A DNA stretch of 16,851 nt from Desulfocapsa sp. (GTDB lineage: Bacteria > Desulfobacterota > Desulfobulbia > Desulfobulbales > Desulfocapsaceae): contig DAOWDZ010000040.1 in NCBI GenBank assembly GCA_030638765.1, positions 1 through 16,851 of the forward strand. Direction: 5' to 3'. Shown one piece after another: positions 1-7,123 of the stretch (the first letter of the stretch is position 1; each line of letters begins with the position of its first letter). The notes beneath the pieces were generated by a model, which was not told where the DNA came from, searched no databases, and saw only the letters and a list, made by a program, of their open reading frames with translations. Position numbers and translations under genes: made by a program.

Positions 1-513
1 CAGTGGTTCTTCTGGATTTTCAGGATCACAGAGGGGGTACAGGCCTGGAGTTTTTTCAGGGTGCCATTCAACGCTTTGAGATATCTGTCCAATTTTTGAA
101 TCCACAATTTGAGAAAAATAGCCGTGACGATAGAGCAGACTCACGGCAACCACAGGAATCCGGCAGTCAGCAAAACTCTTTAATGTGTCACCGGCAAGAA
201 CCCCAAGGCCTCCACCGTAACATGGAATTTTTTCAGGGCCATGAAGGAGTTTCTTGATAAACTGTTTAGCCTCTGCATCCATACTGTCTGTTTTTTCAAG
301 ATTCAGAAGCGTATTTTTTATGGGATGAAAAACATCAGGGTCAGCACCAATTTCCATTGATATGTAGACGACAGAATTACCAGCAGGGTTTGTTATCTTT
401 TCCCATACTTCATCAAAGACTTTCTGGGTGACACCAAAGAATGTGCCAAACTGGTTTTTTGCTATGAGATTGTGGGGTCCTGTGGTGTGATTTGCTGGCT
501 TACTTGTAGGCAT
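1..513 (-). CDS. glgP: Alpha-glucan (glycogen/maltodextrin) phosphorylase, N-terminal part, cut by left window edge
   Basis: Only the first 171 codons are present; the gene continues past position 1. The product would release glucose-1-phosphate from alpha-1,4-glucans with pyridoxal phosphate (GT35 family, cytoplasm). The visible sequence contains the family's N-terminal signatures: VVYISMEIG at residues 48-56, then YGGGLGVLAGDTLKS at 99-113 and VSLLYRHGYFSQ at 124-135. These are typical of the bacterial 'alpha-glucan family' phosphorylases. The ATG at 513 is the first possible one because an in-frame TAG lies three codons upstream; no strong Shine-Dalgarno is visible. The catalytic and PLP-binding C-terminal domain is outside the window. 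It is divergent from pal, across a 372-nt spacer. The family call is firm; substrate preference (glycogen versus maltodextrin) cannot be judged. Confidence 0.9.
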   Translation of the reverse strand, partial: MPTSKPANHTTGPHNLIAKNQFGTFFGVTQKVFDEVWEKITNPAGNSVVYISMEIGADPDVFHPIKNTLLNLEKTDSMDAEAKQFIKKLLHGPEKIPCYGGGLGVLAGDTLKSFADCRIPVVAVSLLYRHGYFSQIVDSKIGQISQSVEWHPEKTPGLYPLCDPENPEEPL

Positions 514-885
514 AATATTCTATGTTGGAGATTTCTGGTGTAATCCTGGTAATAGGTGAAGGGTGATTGCATCACTTCCTAGAAGTTCTTGAATATTTTA
601 TAACTGGCAATCTATTTAGAGAGGCAAACTGTATTAATCAAGTATAAACCGTATTTCGAATAAAAAAAACAAATTCGATCTTAGCATGGAGCTGGGGAAA
701 CGTATGGTATTTTTTTTTAAATAAAAGTAGAATCAAAAAACAATTTCAGGTATTTGGTGGTAAAAACAAACGTAACAATTTTTTTTTCTGTTAATTTATT
801 TTGACAGGGAGACATTTAGTGAAGAGAGTAAGCCTTGTTACCGGAAAATACATTAGGCTGCCCATCAGTATAACAGGAGGGAAGT
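514..885. other. Divergent AT-rich intergenic spacer (glgP / pal)
   Basis: This 372-nt stretch holds no convincing ORF on either strand. It is AT-rich, with A and T runs around 662-670, 711-719 and 780-787. It must carry promoters for both flanking genes. A perfect sigma-70 -35 hexamer TTGACA lies at 801-806 facing pal, but no good -10 sits 16-18 nt downstream, so the promoter call is weak. On the minus strand a TATACT-like -10 is readable around 638-646, without a good -35. Nothing here resembles a sigma-54 site, riboswitch or terminator. Confidence 0.5.
875..880 (+). promoter_or_regulatory. Strong Shine-Dalgarno of pal
   Basis: AGGAGG sits 5 nt before the ATG at 886. It fixes the pal start and suggests high translation. 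Confidence 0.85.
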
Positions 886-1407
886 ATGATTGTGAGAAAC
901 AACCTGTATCGTGGCATGTTTCTGTTAAGTGTCCTTTTGGTTTTGTCGGCTTGCAGCAGTAAAAAGCCAGAAGAAGTAAACCTTCCCGTTCAGGAGGACC
1001 CTGCTGCCATTGGTAAGGAAGAGTCTCTGGTGTCTCAATCCATCGGTATTATGGAGGGTCGCACAACGGGGCCTATGTTGCCGGTTTATTTTGGGTTTGA
1101 CAAGTATGCAATTTCAACAGCTCAGGCTCCAAGAATGAAAGTGAATGCTGATTTTTTAAAAGATCAGAAAGACACTAAGATACGGGTAGAAGGAAATTGT
1201 GATCCTCGTGGAACCAGAGAGTATAATCTGGCACTTGGAGAAAAGCGGGCCATAGGAGCTAAAAGGTATCTGATTACTCTAGGTATCTCCGCTGATCGAA
1301 TATCAACCGTGAGCCTGGGTGAAGAAAAGATTCTTCTCCATGGTCATGATGAGATGTCATGGGCGCAGAATCGCCGTGATGATTTTGTTGTTGAGAAAAG
1401 AAAGTAG
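886..1407 (+). CDS. pal: Peptidoglycan-associated outer-membrane lipoprotein (Pal, OmpA-like domain)
   Basis: The 173-aa product is a lipoprotein anchored in the outer membrane that binds peptidoglycan, normally as part of the Tol-Pal system. The N-terminus is a lipoprotein signal with lipobox LSAC and Cys23. Ser24 at the +2 position is not the inner-membrane-retention Asp, so sorting to the outer membrane is expected. An OmpA-C domain follows from about residue 65: FGFDKY at 69-74, EGNCDPRGTREYN at 102-114, LGEKRA at 117-122, GHDE at 153-156 and NRR at 162-164. The diaminopimelate-binding Asp106 and Arg121-type residues are kept. Most Pal proteins have His (EGH) where this one has Asn104. 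There are no tolQRAB genes upstream; the neighbour is skp/ompH, 38 nt downstream, probably co-transcribed up to the terminator at 2026. Confidence 0.93.
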   Translation: MIVRNNLYRGMFLLSVLLVLSACSSKKPEEVNLPVQEDPAAIGKEESLVSQSIGIMEGRTTGPMLPVYFGFDKYAISTAQAPRMKVNADFLKDQKDTKIRVEGNCDPRGTREYNLALGEKRAIGAKRYLITLGISADRISTVSLGEEKILLHGHDEMSWAQNRRDDFVVEKRK

Positions 1408-1445
1408 CTATTATTTATTAAATCCTAAAGATAGGAGAGAAGTTG

Positions 1446-1991
1446 ATGTTGAAACGCACAATGTTAGTAGTAACTTTAATGGTACTTGCAGGTTTTACGT
1501 TTAACAGCAGTGTGGCCCAAAGTGCTGATACGCAGAAAATTGGCGTTATGAATATTCAGAAGGTTCTTATTGATTCCATTGCCGGAAAAAAAGCTTCGGA
1601 AGTTTTGAAAAAAAGAGACGGTGAACTTAAGGCTAAATTTGGTGTAGAAGAAGAAGCCATTAAAGCTTTACAGCAGGAAATTGAAAAGAAACAATCCGTT
1701 TGGACTAAGGATAAAAGAGCAGAGAAAACACGTGAGTTCCAGTTCAAGGTTAGAGAATTACAGTCAAAAGGGAAGGACGCTCAGGCCGAATTGAGGCAGT
1801 TACAGGCAAAAGAGGTTGAGCCAATCATGACAATGTTGCAACAAGTCGTTATGGGATATGGGGAAAAGAATGGATACACTGTTATCCTGGATTCCACCCT
1901 CAATGGTCAATCCAGTGTTCTCTATGCTGATCCTGCTATTGATGTCACCGCTGCAATCACAAAAGAACTTGATAGACGCATGAAGAAGTAA
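1446..1991 (+). CDS. skp: Periplasmic chaperone Skp / OmpH family
   Basis: The 181-aa product fits the usual 160-190 aa of Skp/OmpH, the trimeric periplasmic chaperone that holds unfolded outer-membrane proteins. Residues 1 to about 25 form a Sec signal peptide (MLKRTMLVV start, hydrophobic core, probable cleavage near VAQ-SA). The mature part begins with the family's short beta strand IGVMNIQKVL and continues into a long charged helical region (about residues 48-120, rich in Lys/Glu/Gln, coiled-coil arms). It returns to a C-terminal strand region with GYTVILDSTLNGQSSVLYADPAIDVT. The start at 1446 is chosen because AGGAGA at 1433-1438 lies 7 nt upstream; a TTG codon directly before it is less likely. 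It pairs with pal and is followed by an intrinsic terminator. In E. coli the gene lies by bamA and lpxD; here those are absent. Confidence 0.92.
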   Translation: MLKRTMLVVTLMVLAGFTFNSSVAQSADTQKIGVMNIQKVLIDSIAGKKASEVLKKRDGELKAKFGVEEEAIKALQQEIEKKQSVWTKDKRAEKTREFQFKVRELQSKGKDAQAELRQLQAKEVEPIMTMLQQVVMGYGEKNGYTVILDSTLNGQSSVLYADPAIDVTAAITKELDRRMKK

Positions 1992-2025
1992 GGGCATTGC
2001 AATTTTTTTAAATACGGCTGTTTGT

Positions 2026-2062
2026 AAACGATGCAGGGGACTGATCCTCTGCATCGTTTTTC
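2026..2062 (+). terminator. Strong Rho-independent terminator after skp
   Basis: A 15-bp stem (2026-2040 with 2045-2059, one G-U pair) around the four-base loop ctga is followed by a T run at 2057-2061. It closes the pal-skp unit. It also implies that the downstream DUF3786 gene has its own promoter or depends on read-through. Confidence 0.9.
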
Positions 2063-2080
2063 TTTGTCTGGATAAAAACA

Positions 2081-2899
2081 ATGCAACCATTAGAATTTAT
2101 AAAGTTTACTCCTAGAAACAATTGTGGAGAGTGCGGCTATGCTGCATGTCTTGCTTTTGCTGCCGCTGTTACCAAAGGTGGTGAGAATCCGGAAAAATGT
2201 CCCTATGTAGATGTTTCACAGCTGGGTGATGAGTTTTCTGAAAGCAATAGAGGAAAAGACGGCCTTGACGGTGTCGGCAGGCTGCTTGATGAAAAAGATC
2301 TGGCACTTGTTGCCTATCTCAAGAAAAAAACAAGTGATATTGATTTTAGCAAGGCTGCCGCCGCTATAGGGTGTGCCTGGTCAGGGCCTGAAAAAGATAG
2401 CCTTTTATTGAAGTTTCTTGGCCGTGACGTTGAGTTATCCCATGATGGAATACTCATTGATGGCGAAGAAGTAGAAGATCCACGAGATCAGATTCTGCTG
2501 TATAATTATGTGCATTTTGCAGGTGGAGACGAGCCATTACTTGATTGGGTGGGCATGGAATCTCTTCCTAACTCCATCTCTAAAGTTCGAACACTGAGAG
2601 TGTATTGCGAGGAACGAATTGCAGAGCATTTTACGGATACAGTGGATCTTATGCTAAAGGGTGCACCAAGCCTTGGCGCAGTGCTTCAGGAAAACCCTGA
2701 ACAGAGTTGCAGTGCAGCCTTCTTTGTGCCGGCTCTTCCCCGTTTGCCACTTTTTGTGCTTTTCTGGGATGAGGATAAAGAGGATGGCTTTCCCGCAAAG
2801 GTGAAAGTTCTTTTTGATCGGAAGGTCAATGATTATTTAGATATCGAGTCCTTGGTTTTTGTTTGTGAACGAATGGCTGAACGATGGGTTAAATTATAA
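2081..2899 (+). CDS. Iron-sulfur protein: N-terminal corrinoid-protein-type 4Fe-4S domain plus DUF3786
   Basis: The 272-aa cytoplasmic protein starts with a Cys pattern NNCGECGYAAC (Cys15, Cys18, Cys23) plus Cys40 in KCPY. This matches the small 4Fe-4S domain of the large subunit of the corrinoid iron-sulfur protein of the Wood-Ljungdahl pathway. The rest (about residues 75-270) resembles the DUF3786 family, known mostly from anaerobes and of unknown function. It contains GCAWSGPEKDSLLLKFLGRD and further on LPRLPLFVLFWDEDKEDGF and VLFDRKVNDYLDIESLVF. An electron-transfer or corrinoid-activation role is possible but is inference. The ATG at 2081 has only a weak Shine-Dalgarno. The stop is one nucleotide before the rfaE1 start, so the two are almost certainly in one operon. 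No signal peptide or membrane segment is seen. Confidence 0.8.
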   Translation: MQPLEFIKFTPRNNCGECGYAACLAFAAAVTKGGENPEKCPYVDVSQLGDEFSESNRGKDGLDGVGRLLDEKDLALVAYLKKKTSDIDFSKAAAAIGCAWSGPEKDSLLLKFLGRDVELSHDGILIDGEEVEDPRDQILLYNYVHFAGGDEPLLDWVGMESLPNSISKVRTLRVYCEERIAEHFTDTVDLMLKGAPSLGAVLQENPEQSCSAAFFVPALPRLPLFVLFWDEDKEDGFPAKVKVLFDRKVNDYLDIESLVFVCERMAERWVKL

Positions 2900-2900
2900 A

Positions 2901-3923
2901 ATGAAGTCAGAATTAAACGAGTTGGTTCAACAGATCGGCGCAAAGAAAATACTGGTGGTTGGCGATATTATCGTCGATCATTTTATATGGGGAACGGTTA
3001 GTCGAATTTCGCCGGAAGCACCTGTGCCAGTTGTGAATGTAACAAAGGAAGAATTTCTGCTTGGCGGTGGTGCTAATGTTCTGCATAATATATATGCCTT
3101 AGGTGGTACAGCAGTTCTTTGCGGTATTATCGGAGATGATGAAATGGGCAAACGTCTTCAGGGGCTTCTTCAGAATCTTGGTGCTTCCACGGATGGGCTG
3201 GTGAAAGGAAAACGTCCCACAACCGTAAAAACACGAGTTGTGGCTCAGGGACAGCAGGTTGTACGTTTTGATCGTGAACGAACCAGTGCTCCTTCAGAGT
3301 CGACGGTGGCAACACTGACCACCTTTCTTGATCATAACTTGTCAAATTTTGATGCTATCATTATTTCTGATTAAAACAAAGGTGTTATCGGAAAAAAATT
3401 GATGAAGATGTTGCTTGCCCGTGTGGCACAAGTAGAAAAGGAGAGTGGAAAAAAGATTCCAGTGGTTGTCGATCCCAAACCGAGCGAACCGGAACGTTTT
3501 TACGGTGCATCTCTGATTACTCCAAATCATATGGAAGCTGAAAAATTGTCTGGAATGAGTATTGATACAGTCGAAGATCTTCGTATGGCAGCAACCCATC
3601 TTCTTGAAAAAACCGGATGCGAAGCAGTGCTCATTACCCGTGGTGAATCCGGAATGGCACTCCTTGAAAAAGGGAAGACACTGGTTACTATTCCAACCAC
3701 AGCGCAAGCTGTTTTTGATGTGACAGGAGCCGGAGACACTGTGATTGCAGCACTTGCATTAGGCCTTGCAGCAAAAGCAAACTTTGCAGATGCAGCATCT
3801 CTTGCAAATATTGCAGCGGGAGTAGTGGTTGGCAAGGTTGGAACAGCCACCGTCAGTCAGGAAGAACTTCTCACCGTACTTCACGGAGAAGAAATAATAC
3901 CGACAACATTTAGCAGTTGCTAA
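2901..3923 (+). pseudogene. rfaE1: D-glycero-beta-D-manno-heptose-7-phosphate kinase (RfaE1/HldE kinase domain), interrupted by in-frame TAA
   Basis: This PfkB/ribokinase-fold enzyme phosphorylates heptose-7-phosphate at C1 in ADP-heptose synthesis for LPS core. Read through, the frame gives about 340 codons, the usual length for a kinase-only RfaE1 without the adenylyltransferase domain. Codon 158 (3372-3374) is TAA, at the place where the family has Tyr in an SDYxKGV motif. Both sides are otherwise intact and in the same frame. The upstream part has GDIIVDHFIWG, RISPEAPVPV and GGGANVLHNIYALGG. The downstream part has VVDPKPSEPERF, ITPNHMEAE and the anion-hole motif DVTGAGDTVIAALALGLAA. The ATG at 2901 follows the preceding stop by one nucleotide; the upstream ATG at 2859 lies inside the previous gene. 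Either a recent nonsense mutation, a base error, or read-through explains this. TAA is used as a normal stop by neighbours, so recoding is unlikely. Confidence 0.85.
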
Positions 3924-3936
3924 CAGGATATATAAG

Positions 3937-4818
3937 ATGCCAAGTAAAAGTATGACCGGATTTGGTCGTGGTGAAGCAGGATCAGATGGAAGACAGTGGG
4001 TGGCTGAAATTCGTTGTGTCAATCATCGCTACCTTGATCTCAAGATCAAATTGCCAAGAGGTTACGCCGGTCTTGAAGATGCGGTTCGAAAGGTGGTGGC
4101 ACAGACTCTGCAACGTGGCCGGGTTGATATCTCCTTCACCGTAACCGGAGATTTCTCTGATTTACGTGAAATCGAGGTTAACAGCGGTCTTGCTGAAGCG
4201 TATGATGAGGCTTTGAAAAATCTTGGGAAATCGCTTGATCTCGATGTTGATACCACACTTGATAAACTCGCGTCATATCCCGATGTTCTTGTCTTGAAAC
4301 AGCAGGATGAGGACCTTGATGCTGTCTGGCCATCCATGGAAAAAGCTTTACGGCAGGCTCTTGTAATTTGCGACACCATGCGAAGCCGTGAAGGTGAGGC
4401 AATGCAAAAGGATCTTTCTGAGCGACTGGGGGATTTTGCCTCCGTTGTGCATCGGATAGGTGATGCTATTCCAGAGCTTTTAGAACGCAGGGAACAGAAT
4501 CTCAGCGAGCGTTTGCAGAAATTACTCGATAGGGTTCAGCTTGATCCTCAGCGCCTCGCTCAGGAAGTGGCGATTCTTGCCGATAAAACGGATGTCACTG
4601 AAGAAATCGTCCGTCTTGATAGTCATATAAACCAGTTCAGAGAATTTCTTGAGTCCGATGAAGCAACGGGCAGAAAAATTGATTTTCTCCTGCAGGAGTT
4701 TCTGCGTGAAGTGAATACCATGGCCTCTAAAATCAATGATGCTGCCATTGCACATCTCACGGTGAATTTGAAGGCTGAGCTTGAAAAGATGAGAGAGCAG
4801 GTTCAGAACCTCGAATAA
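3937..4818 (+). CDS. yicC: YicC-family endoribonuclease
   Basis: The 293-aa product has the full-length YicC layout. The N-terminal domain starts with SMTGFGRGE and contains VNHRYLDLKIKLPRG. The C-terminal DUF1732 domain ends with DVTEEIVRLDSHINQFREFL and FLLQEFLREVNTMASKI. Family members are hexameric endoribonucleases involved in mRNA and small-RNA decay and stationary-phase survival. An AGGA at 3925-3928, 8 nt before the ATG, supports the start. The gene lies 13 nt after rfaE1 and 12 nt before the DUF370 gene. The order yicC-remA-gmk matches the Bacillus subtilis yloC-ylzA-gmk cluster. A sigma-54-like sequence lies inside the gene at 4097-4112. Confidence 0.93.
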   Translation: MPSKSMTGFGRGEAGSDGRQWVAEIRCVNHRYLDLKIKLPRGYAGLEDAVRKVVAQTLQRGRVDISFTVTGDFSDLREIEVNSGLAEAYDEALKNLGKSLDLDVDTTLDKLASYPDVLVLKQQDEDLDAVWPSMEKALRQALVICDTMRSREGEAMQKDLSERLGDFASVVHRIGDAIPELLERREQNLSERLQKLLDRVQLDPQRLAQEVAILADKTDVTEEIVRLDSHINQFREFLESDEATGRKIDFLLQEFLREVNTMASKINDAAIAHLTVNLKAELEKMREQVQNLE

Positions 4819-4830
4819 AGGAAAGGAAAC

Positions 4831-5112
4831 ATGCAACTGATTAATATTGGTTTTGGAAATACGGTGATGGTGCAACGAATCATCGCTGTGATAAATACCG
4901 GTTCCTCTCCTGCAAGAAAGTTAAAAGAATTGGCTCGAGAATCTGGACGGTTGCTGGATGTAACCGAGGGAAGACGAACACGTTCCATGCTCGTTATGGA
5001 TTCAAATCATGTAATCCTCTCTTCGATTCAGCCAGATACAATTAACCAGCGCCTGGCATCACTTCAGCTGGATCCCCATGTGAGTGATGCGAATAAAGAA
5101 ACAGGAGATTGA
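4831..5112 (+). CDS. remA: RemA-like DUF370 DNA-binding protein
   Basis: The 93-aa protein is a full-length DUF370/RemA family member. Recognisable stretches are [10 protein letters not shown] near the N-terminus, then [18 protein letters not shown], and the basic segment [20 protein letters not shown]. In Bacillus RemA is a DNA-binding activator of biofilm-matrix and osmoprotection genes that assembles into ring-like oligomers. In Gram-negative Desulfobacterota its targets are, as far as I know, unstudied. Translation is supported by GGAAAGGAA just upstream of the ATG at 4831. The stop TGA at 5110-5112 lies between the Shine-Dalgarno and start codon of gmk, so translation of the two is likely coupled. 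The RRTRS region is the probable DNA-contacting part (family knowledge, not shown here). Confidence 0.88.
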   Translation: MQLINIGFGNTVMVQRIIAVINTGSSPARKLKELARESGRLLDVTEGRRTRSMLVMDSNHVILSSIQPDTINQRLASLQLDPHVSDANKETGD

Positions 5113-5117
5113 GTGAG

Positions 5118-5741
5118 ATGATAGCAACAGGACAGCTTTTTATTCTCTCGGCGCCGTCGGGTACAGGAAAAACAACCATCGTCAAGAAAGTGATGCAGGA
5201 AACAGGAAAACTTGCATTCTCTATTTCTCACACGACCCGGGAACCGCGTGCAGGTGAAAAAGACGGTGTTGATTATCATTTCGTAACCGTTGCTGAATTT
5301 AAAGCCATGCGTGATCAGGATCTGTTTCTGGAGTGGGCCGAAGTTCACGGAAATTTCTATGGAACCAGTAGTCTTGCAGTCCTGCAGCAACTCGAGCAGG
5401 GAGTGGATGTTATTCTGGATATAGATGTACAGGGGGCAGCAATCATAGCAGCTGACAAAAAAGTGGATGCTGTCTCGGTTTTTGTTGCTCCACCCTCCCT
5501 TGATGAACTTGAAAAGCGTCTTCGTGGGCGTGGAACAGACAGCGAAGAAATCATAGCCGTACGTCTTGGAAATGCTGCACAGGAAATGGGCTGTGCTGAA
5601 GAGTACAAGTATCTTGTGATTAATGATGACCTTGATGAGGCAGCAGCAACGCTTCAGGCTGTTCTTATAGCAGAGCGCAGCAGAGGACACCGATTGCCAA
5701 GCGGAGAATCTATTAACCTAATGGTGCCAAGTGAAAAATAA
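5118..5741 (+). CDS. gmk: Guanylate kinase
   Basis: This essential cytoplasmic enzyme phosphorylates GMP to GDP with ATP. The 207-aa product has the P-loop SAPSGTGKTT at residues 11-20 and the GMP-binding segment SISHTTREPRAGEKDGVDYHFV. Further motifs are WAEVHGNFYGT, DIDVQGA and the lid region LEKRLRGRGTDSEE. I place the start at the ATG at 5118 because AGGAG at 5103-5107 lies 10 nt upstream of it. The in-frame TTG at 5109 would leave only 1 nt to that site. The gene follows remA directly and its last 11 nt overlap rlmB. Confidence 0.95.
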   Translation: MIATGQLFILSAPSGTGKTTIVKKVMQETGKLAFSISHTTREPRAGEKDGVDYHFVTVAEFKAMRDQDLFLEWAEVHGNFYGTSSLAVLQQLEQGVDVILDIDVQGAAIIAADKKVDAVSVFVAPPSLDELEKRLRGRGTDSEEIIAVRLGNAAQEMGCAEEYKYLVINDDLDEAAATLQAVLIAERSRGHRLPSGESINLMVPSEK

Positions 5742-6546
5742 TAAAGAATTTCGAAAGGGAAATGAACGGAAAATTCGTCTGAGTGAGGATCTGCTCTGGG
5801 GAATCCATCCTGTATTTGAAGCTCTTGACCAGGAAGCCGATCGTATAAGTGAAATCTACATTGTAAAAGACAGAAAAGGCGGCAAGCGCGAGGAAATTAT
5901 AGAAAAAGCTAAAAGTGCCGGAATAAAGATACACTTTGTGGATTCCATTCGTCTCGTCGGAGAAGAGGCCTCACAGGTTCGCCATCAGGGAGTTGTGGCT
6001 AAAATGTCACAGACCTGTCTCATGCCTTTTGATGACTTACTCGACAGGTTCAAGTCTCTTGTCGAGCAAGGAGTAAACCCAAGAATCATTGCGCTTGATA
6101 CTCTGCAGGACCCTCATAATGTTGGAGCAATCATCCGTTCTGCCCATGCCTCCGGTGTTGATGCTATTATTGTCACCCGTGAACGTTCTGCTCCAATTGG
6201 CGGAACAGCAGCAAAGTCAGCAGCTGGAGCCATGTCTCATATTGATATCTGCCAGGTTACCAACCTTGCTCAATCCCTGCAGGCTCTGAAAGATGTTGGT
6301 GCCTGGATTTTTGGTGCCATAAAAGATGCTGATGCGGTATCTCTTTATCAGTCTGATCTGGTGCTTCCAGCATGTATTGTAATTGGGAGTGAGGGAACCG
6401 GTATTCGGCCACTGGTACGGAAACAGTGTGATGTTTTACTTTCCATTCCCATGGAGGGACAGCTGGATTCCCTAAATAGTTCAGTTGCTGCTGGTGTTAT
6501 AATGTTTGAGATGCTGAGGCAGCGGCAGGCAGCCGTAAATGAATAA
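5731..6546 (+). CDS. rlmB: 23S rRNA 2'-O-ribose methyltransferase, TrmH/SpoU family (RlmB-like)
   Basis: The 271-aa SPOUT enzyme uses S-adenosylmethionine to methylate a ribose, by homology Gm2251 of 23S rRNA. The N-terminal substrate-binding domain carries LLWGIHPVFEALDQ and the HQGVVAK motif. The catalytic trefoil-knot motifs follow: motif 1 LDTLQDPHNVGAIIRSAHASG, motif 2 IVIGSEGTGIRPLVRK and motif 3 SIPMEGQLDSLNSSVAAGV. The start is GTG at 5731, within the end of gmk and without a clear Shine-Dalgarno, which fits translational coupling; no better in-frame start is seen before the conserved WGIHPV. The exact RNA target is inferred from family only. It is the last plus-strand gene before the convergent 130-aa gene. 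Confidence 0.9.
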   Translation: MKNNKEFRKGNERKIRLSEDLLWGIHPVFEALDQEADRISEIYIVKDRKGGKREEIIEKAKSAGIKIHFVDSIRLVGEEASQVRHQGVVAKMSQTCLMPFDDLLDRFKSLVEQGVNPRIIALDTLQDPHNVGAIIRSAHASGVDAIIVTRERSAPIGGTAAKSAAGAMSHIDICQVTNLAQSLQALKDVGAWIFGAIKDADAVSLYQSDLVLPACIVIGSEGTGIRPLVRKQCDVLLSIPMEGQLDSLNSSVAAGVIMFEMLRQRQAAVNE

Positions 6547-6576
6547 ATAGAAAGCTTTGTTTTTTTTAGGCTACCG

Positions 6577-6969
6577 TTAGTTCACTGTGGCAGAGTTGTC
6601 CGAACGGTCCTGCATCTTCATGATGACTTCTTCTATATTGCTAGTATCACTGTTGGCAAAGGTGATGAAGCGGGGTTTCAATATATGACTGCTTGCCGGA
6701 ATGCTCGAGGTTTCCTGATGTTTCAGAACAAGGATAACCCGGAATTCATCGAATATCCTGTGTATGGCCAGTAGGCTGTTAAGTTCTTGAGTAGTTGCTG
6801 CAAACAGGATCATCACATCGCCATTTCTGAGGCTCAGGCTTACCTTTCCACCCAGTTTTTCTCCTGCAGGAAGTATGGTTAATGATTCCAGAGATTTCTT
6901 ATTGAGAAGCCGATCACTATACTCTCTAGCTTCGTTTGAGTAGTCATGGGCGTAAAAAAAAATCTTCAT
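6577..6969 (-). CDS. Unrecognised 130-aa alpha/beta protein with its own sigma-54-type promoter
   Basis: I do not recognise this protein. It has no signal peptide, membrane segment or cysteines. Its residue pattern alternates hydrophobic strands and helices: KIFFYAH, SLTILPAG, DVMILFAATT, FRVILVLKH and RFITFANSD, each followed by a helix-like stretch. This would fit a small Rossmann-like or receiver-like fold, but the acidic pocket and phospho-acceptor Asp of a true receiver are not evident. AGGAAG (plus-strand 6977-6982) lies 7 nt before the ATG, so the start is well supported. It lies downstream of the response regulator at 7143-8585, with 173 nt between them that hold a -24/-12 promoter and a large dyad. 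It ends 30 nt from the convergent rlmB. A role in the output of the two-component system is plausible inference. Confidence 0.75.
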   Translation of the reverse strand: MKIFFYAHDYSNEAREYSDRLLNKKSLESLTILPAGEKLGGKVSLSLRNGDVMILFAATTQELNSLLAIHRIFDEFRVILVLKHQETSSIPASSHILKPRFITFANSDTSNIEEVIMKMQDRSDNSATVN

Positions 6970-7023
6970 CTGGGAACTTCCTGAGTATGGTTAAAGTGTT
7001 TGGTTGAAACTGTAAACAATACA

Positions 7024-7039
7024 AGCAATTTGTATGCCA
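7024..7039 (-). promoter_or_regulatory. Sigma-54 (-24/-12) promoter for the 130-aa gene
   Basis: Read on the minus strand the site is TGGCATACAAATTGCT. GG (7038-7037) and GC (7026-7025) have the obligatory 10-nt separation, and the match to the TGGCAY-N6-TTGCW consensus is near perfect. Transcription would begin about 12 nt beyond the GC, near 7013, leaving about 44 nt of leader before the ATG at 6969 and its Shine-Dalgarno. Confidence 0.78.
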
Positions 7040-7123
7040 GAACTATACTGGGGGGGGTAAGTAGAAATGGCGCTAAATCAGTGAGATAGTGTGGGCTCTG
7101 CTCTGGGAAGAATAATAGTATGT

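Noticed and set aside
3..257. 84-aa plus-strand reading frame at the left edge
   Set aside because: It is antisense to the clearly recognisable glucan phosphorylase.
3399..3923. Independent gene restarting after the rfaE1 stop
   Set aside because: It is the in-frame C-terminal half of the kinase, with no Shine-Dalgarno before its ATGs; half a PfkB fold would not act alone.
6040..6066. CTCGACA-N13-TGTCGAG inverted repeat resembling the 11760-11800 half sites
   Set aside because: It lies inside the conserved rlmB coding sequence, the spacing differs from the array, and no promoter is near; most likely chance.
6546..6567. Terminator between convergent rlmB and the 130-aa gene (AAAGCTTT then T run)
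   Set aside because: The palindrome has no room for a loop and a longer AGCC/GGCT pairing is imperfect; not a convincing intrinsic terminator.
7050..7058. Run of eight G at 7051-7058 as a possible phase-variable tract
   Set aside because: It lies upstream of the -24 element and outside any coding or spacer position where length change would have an obvious effect; possibly a homopolymer error.
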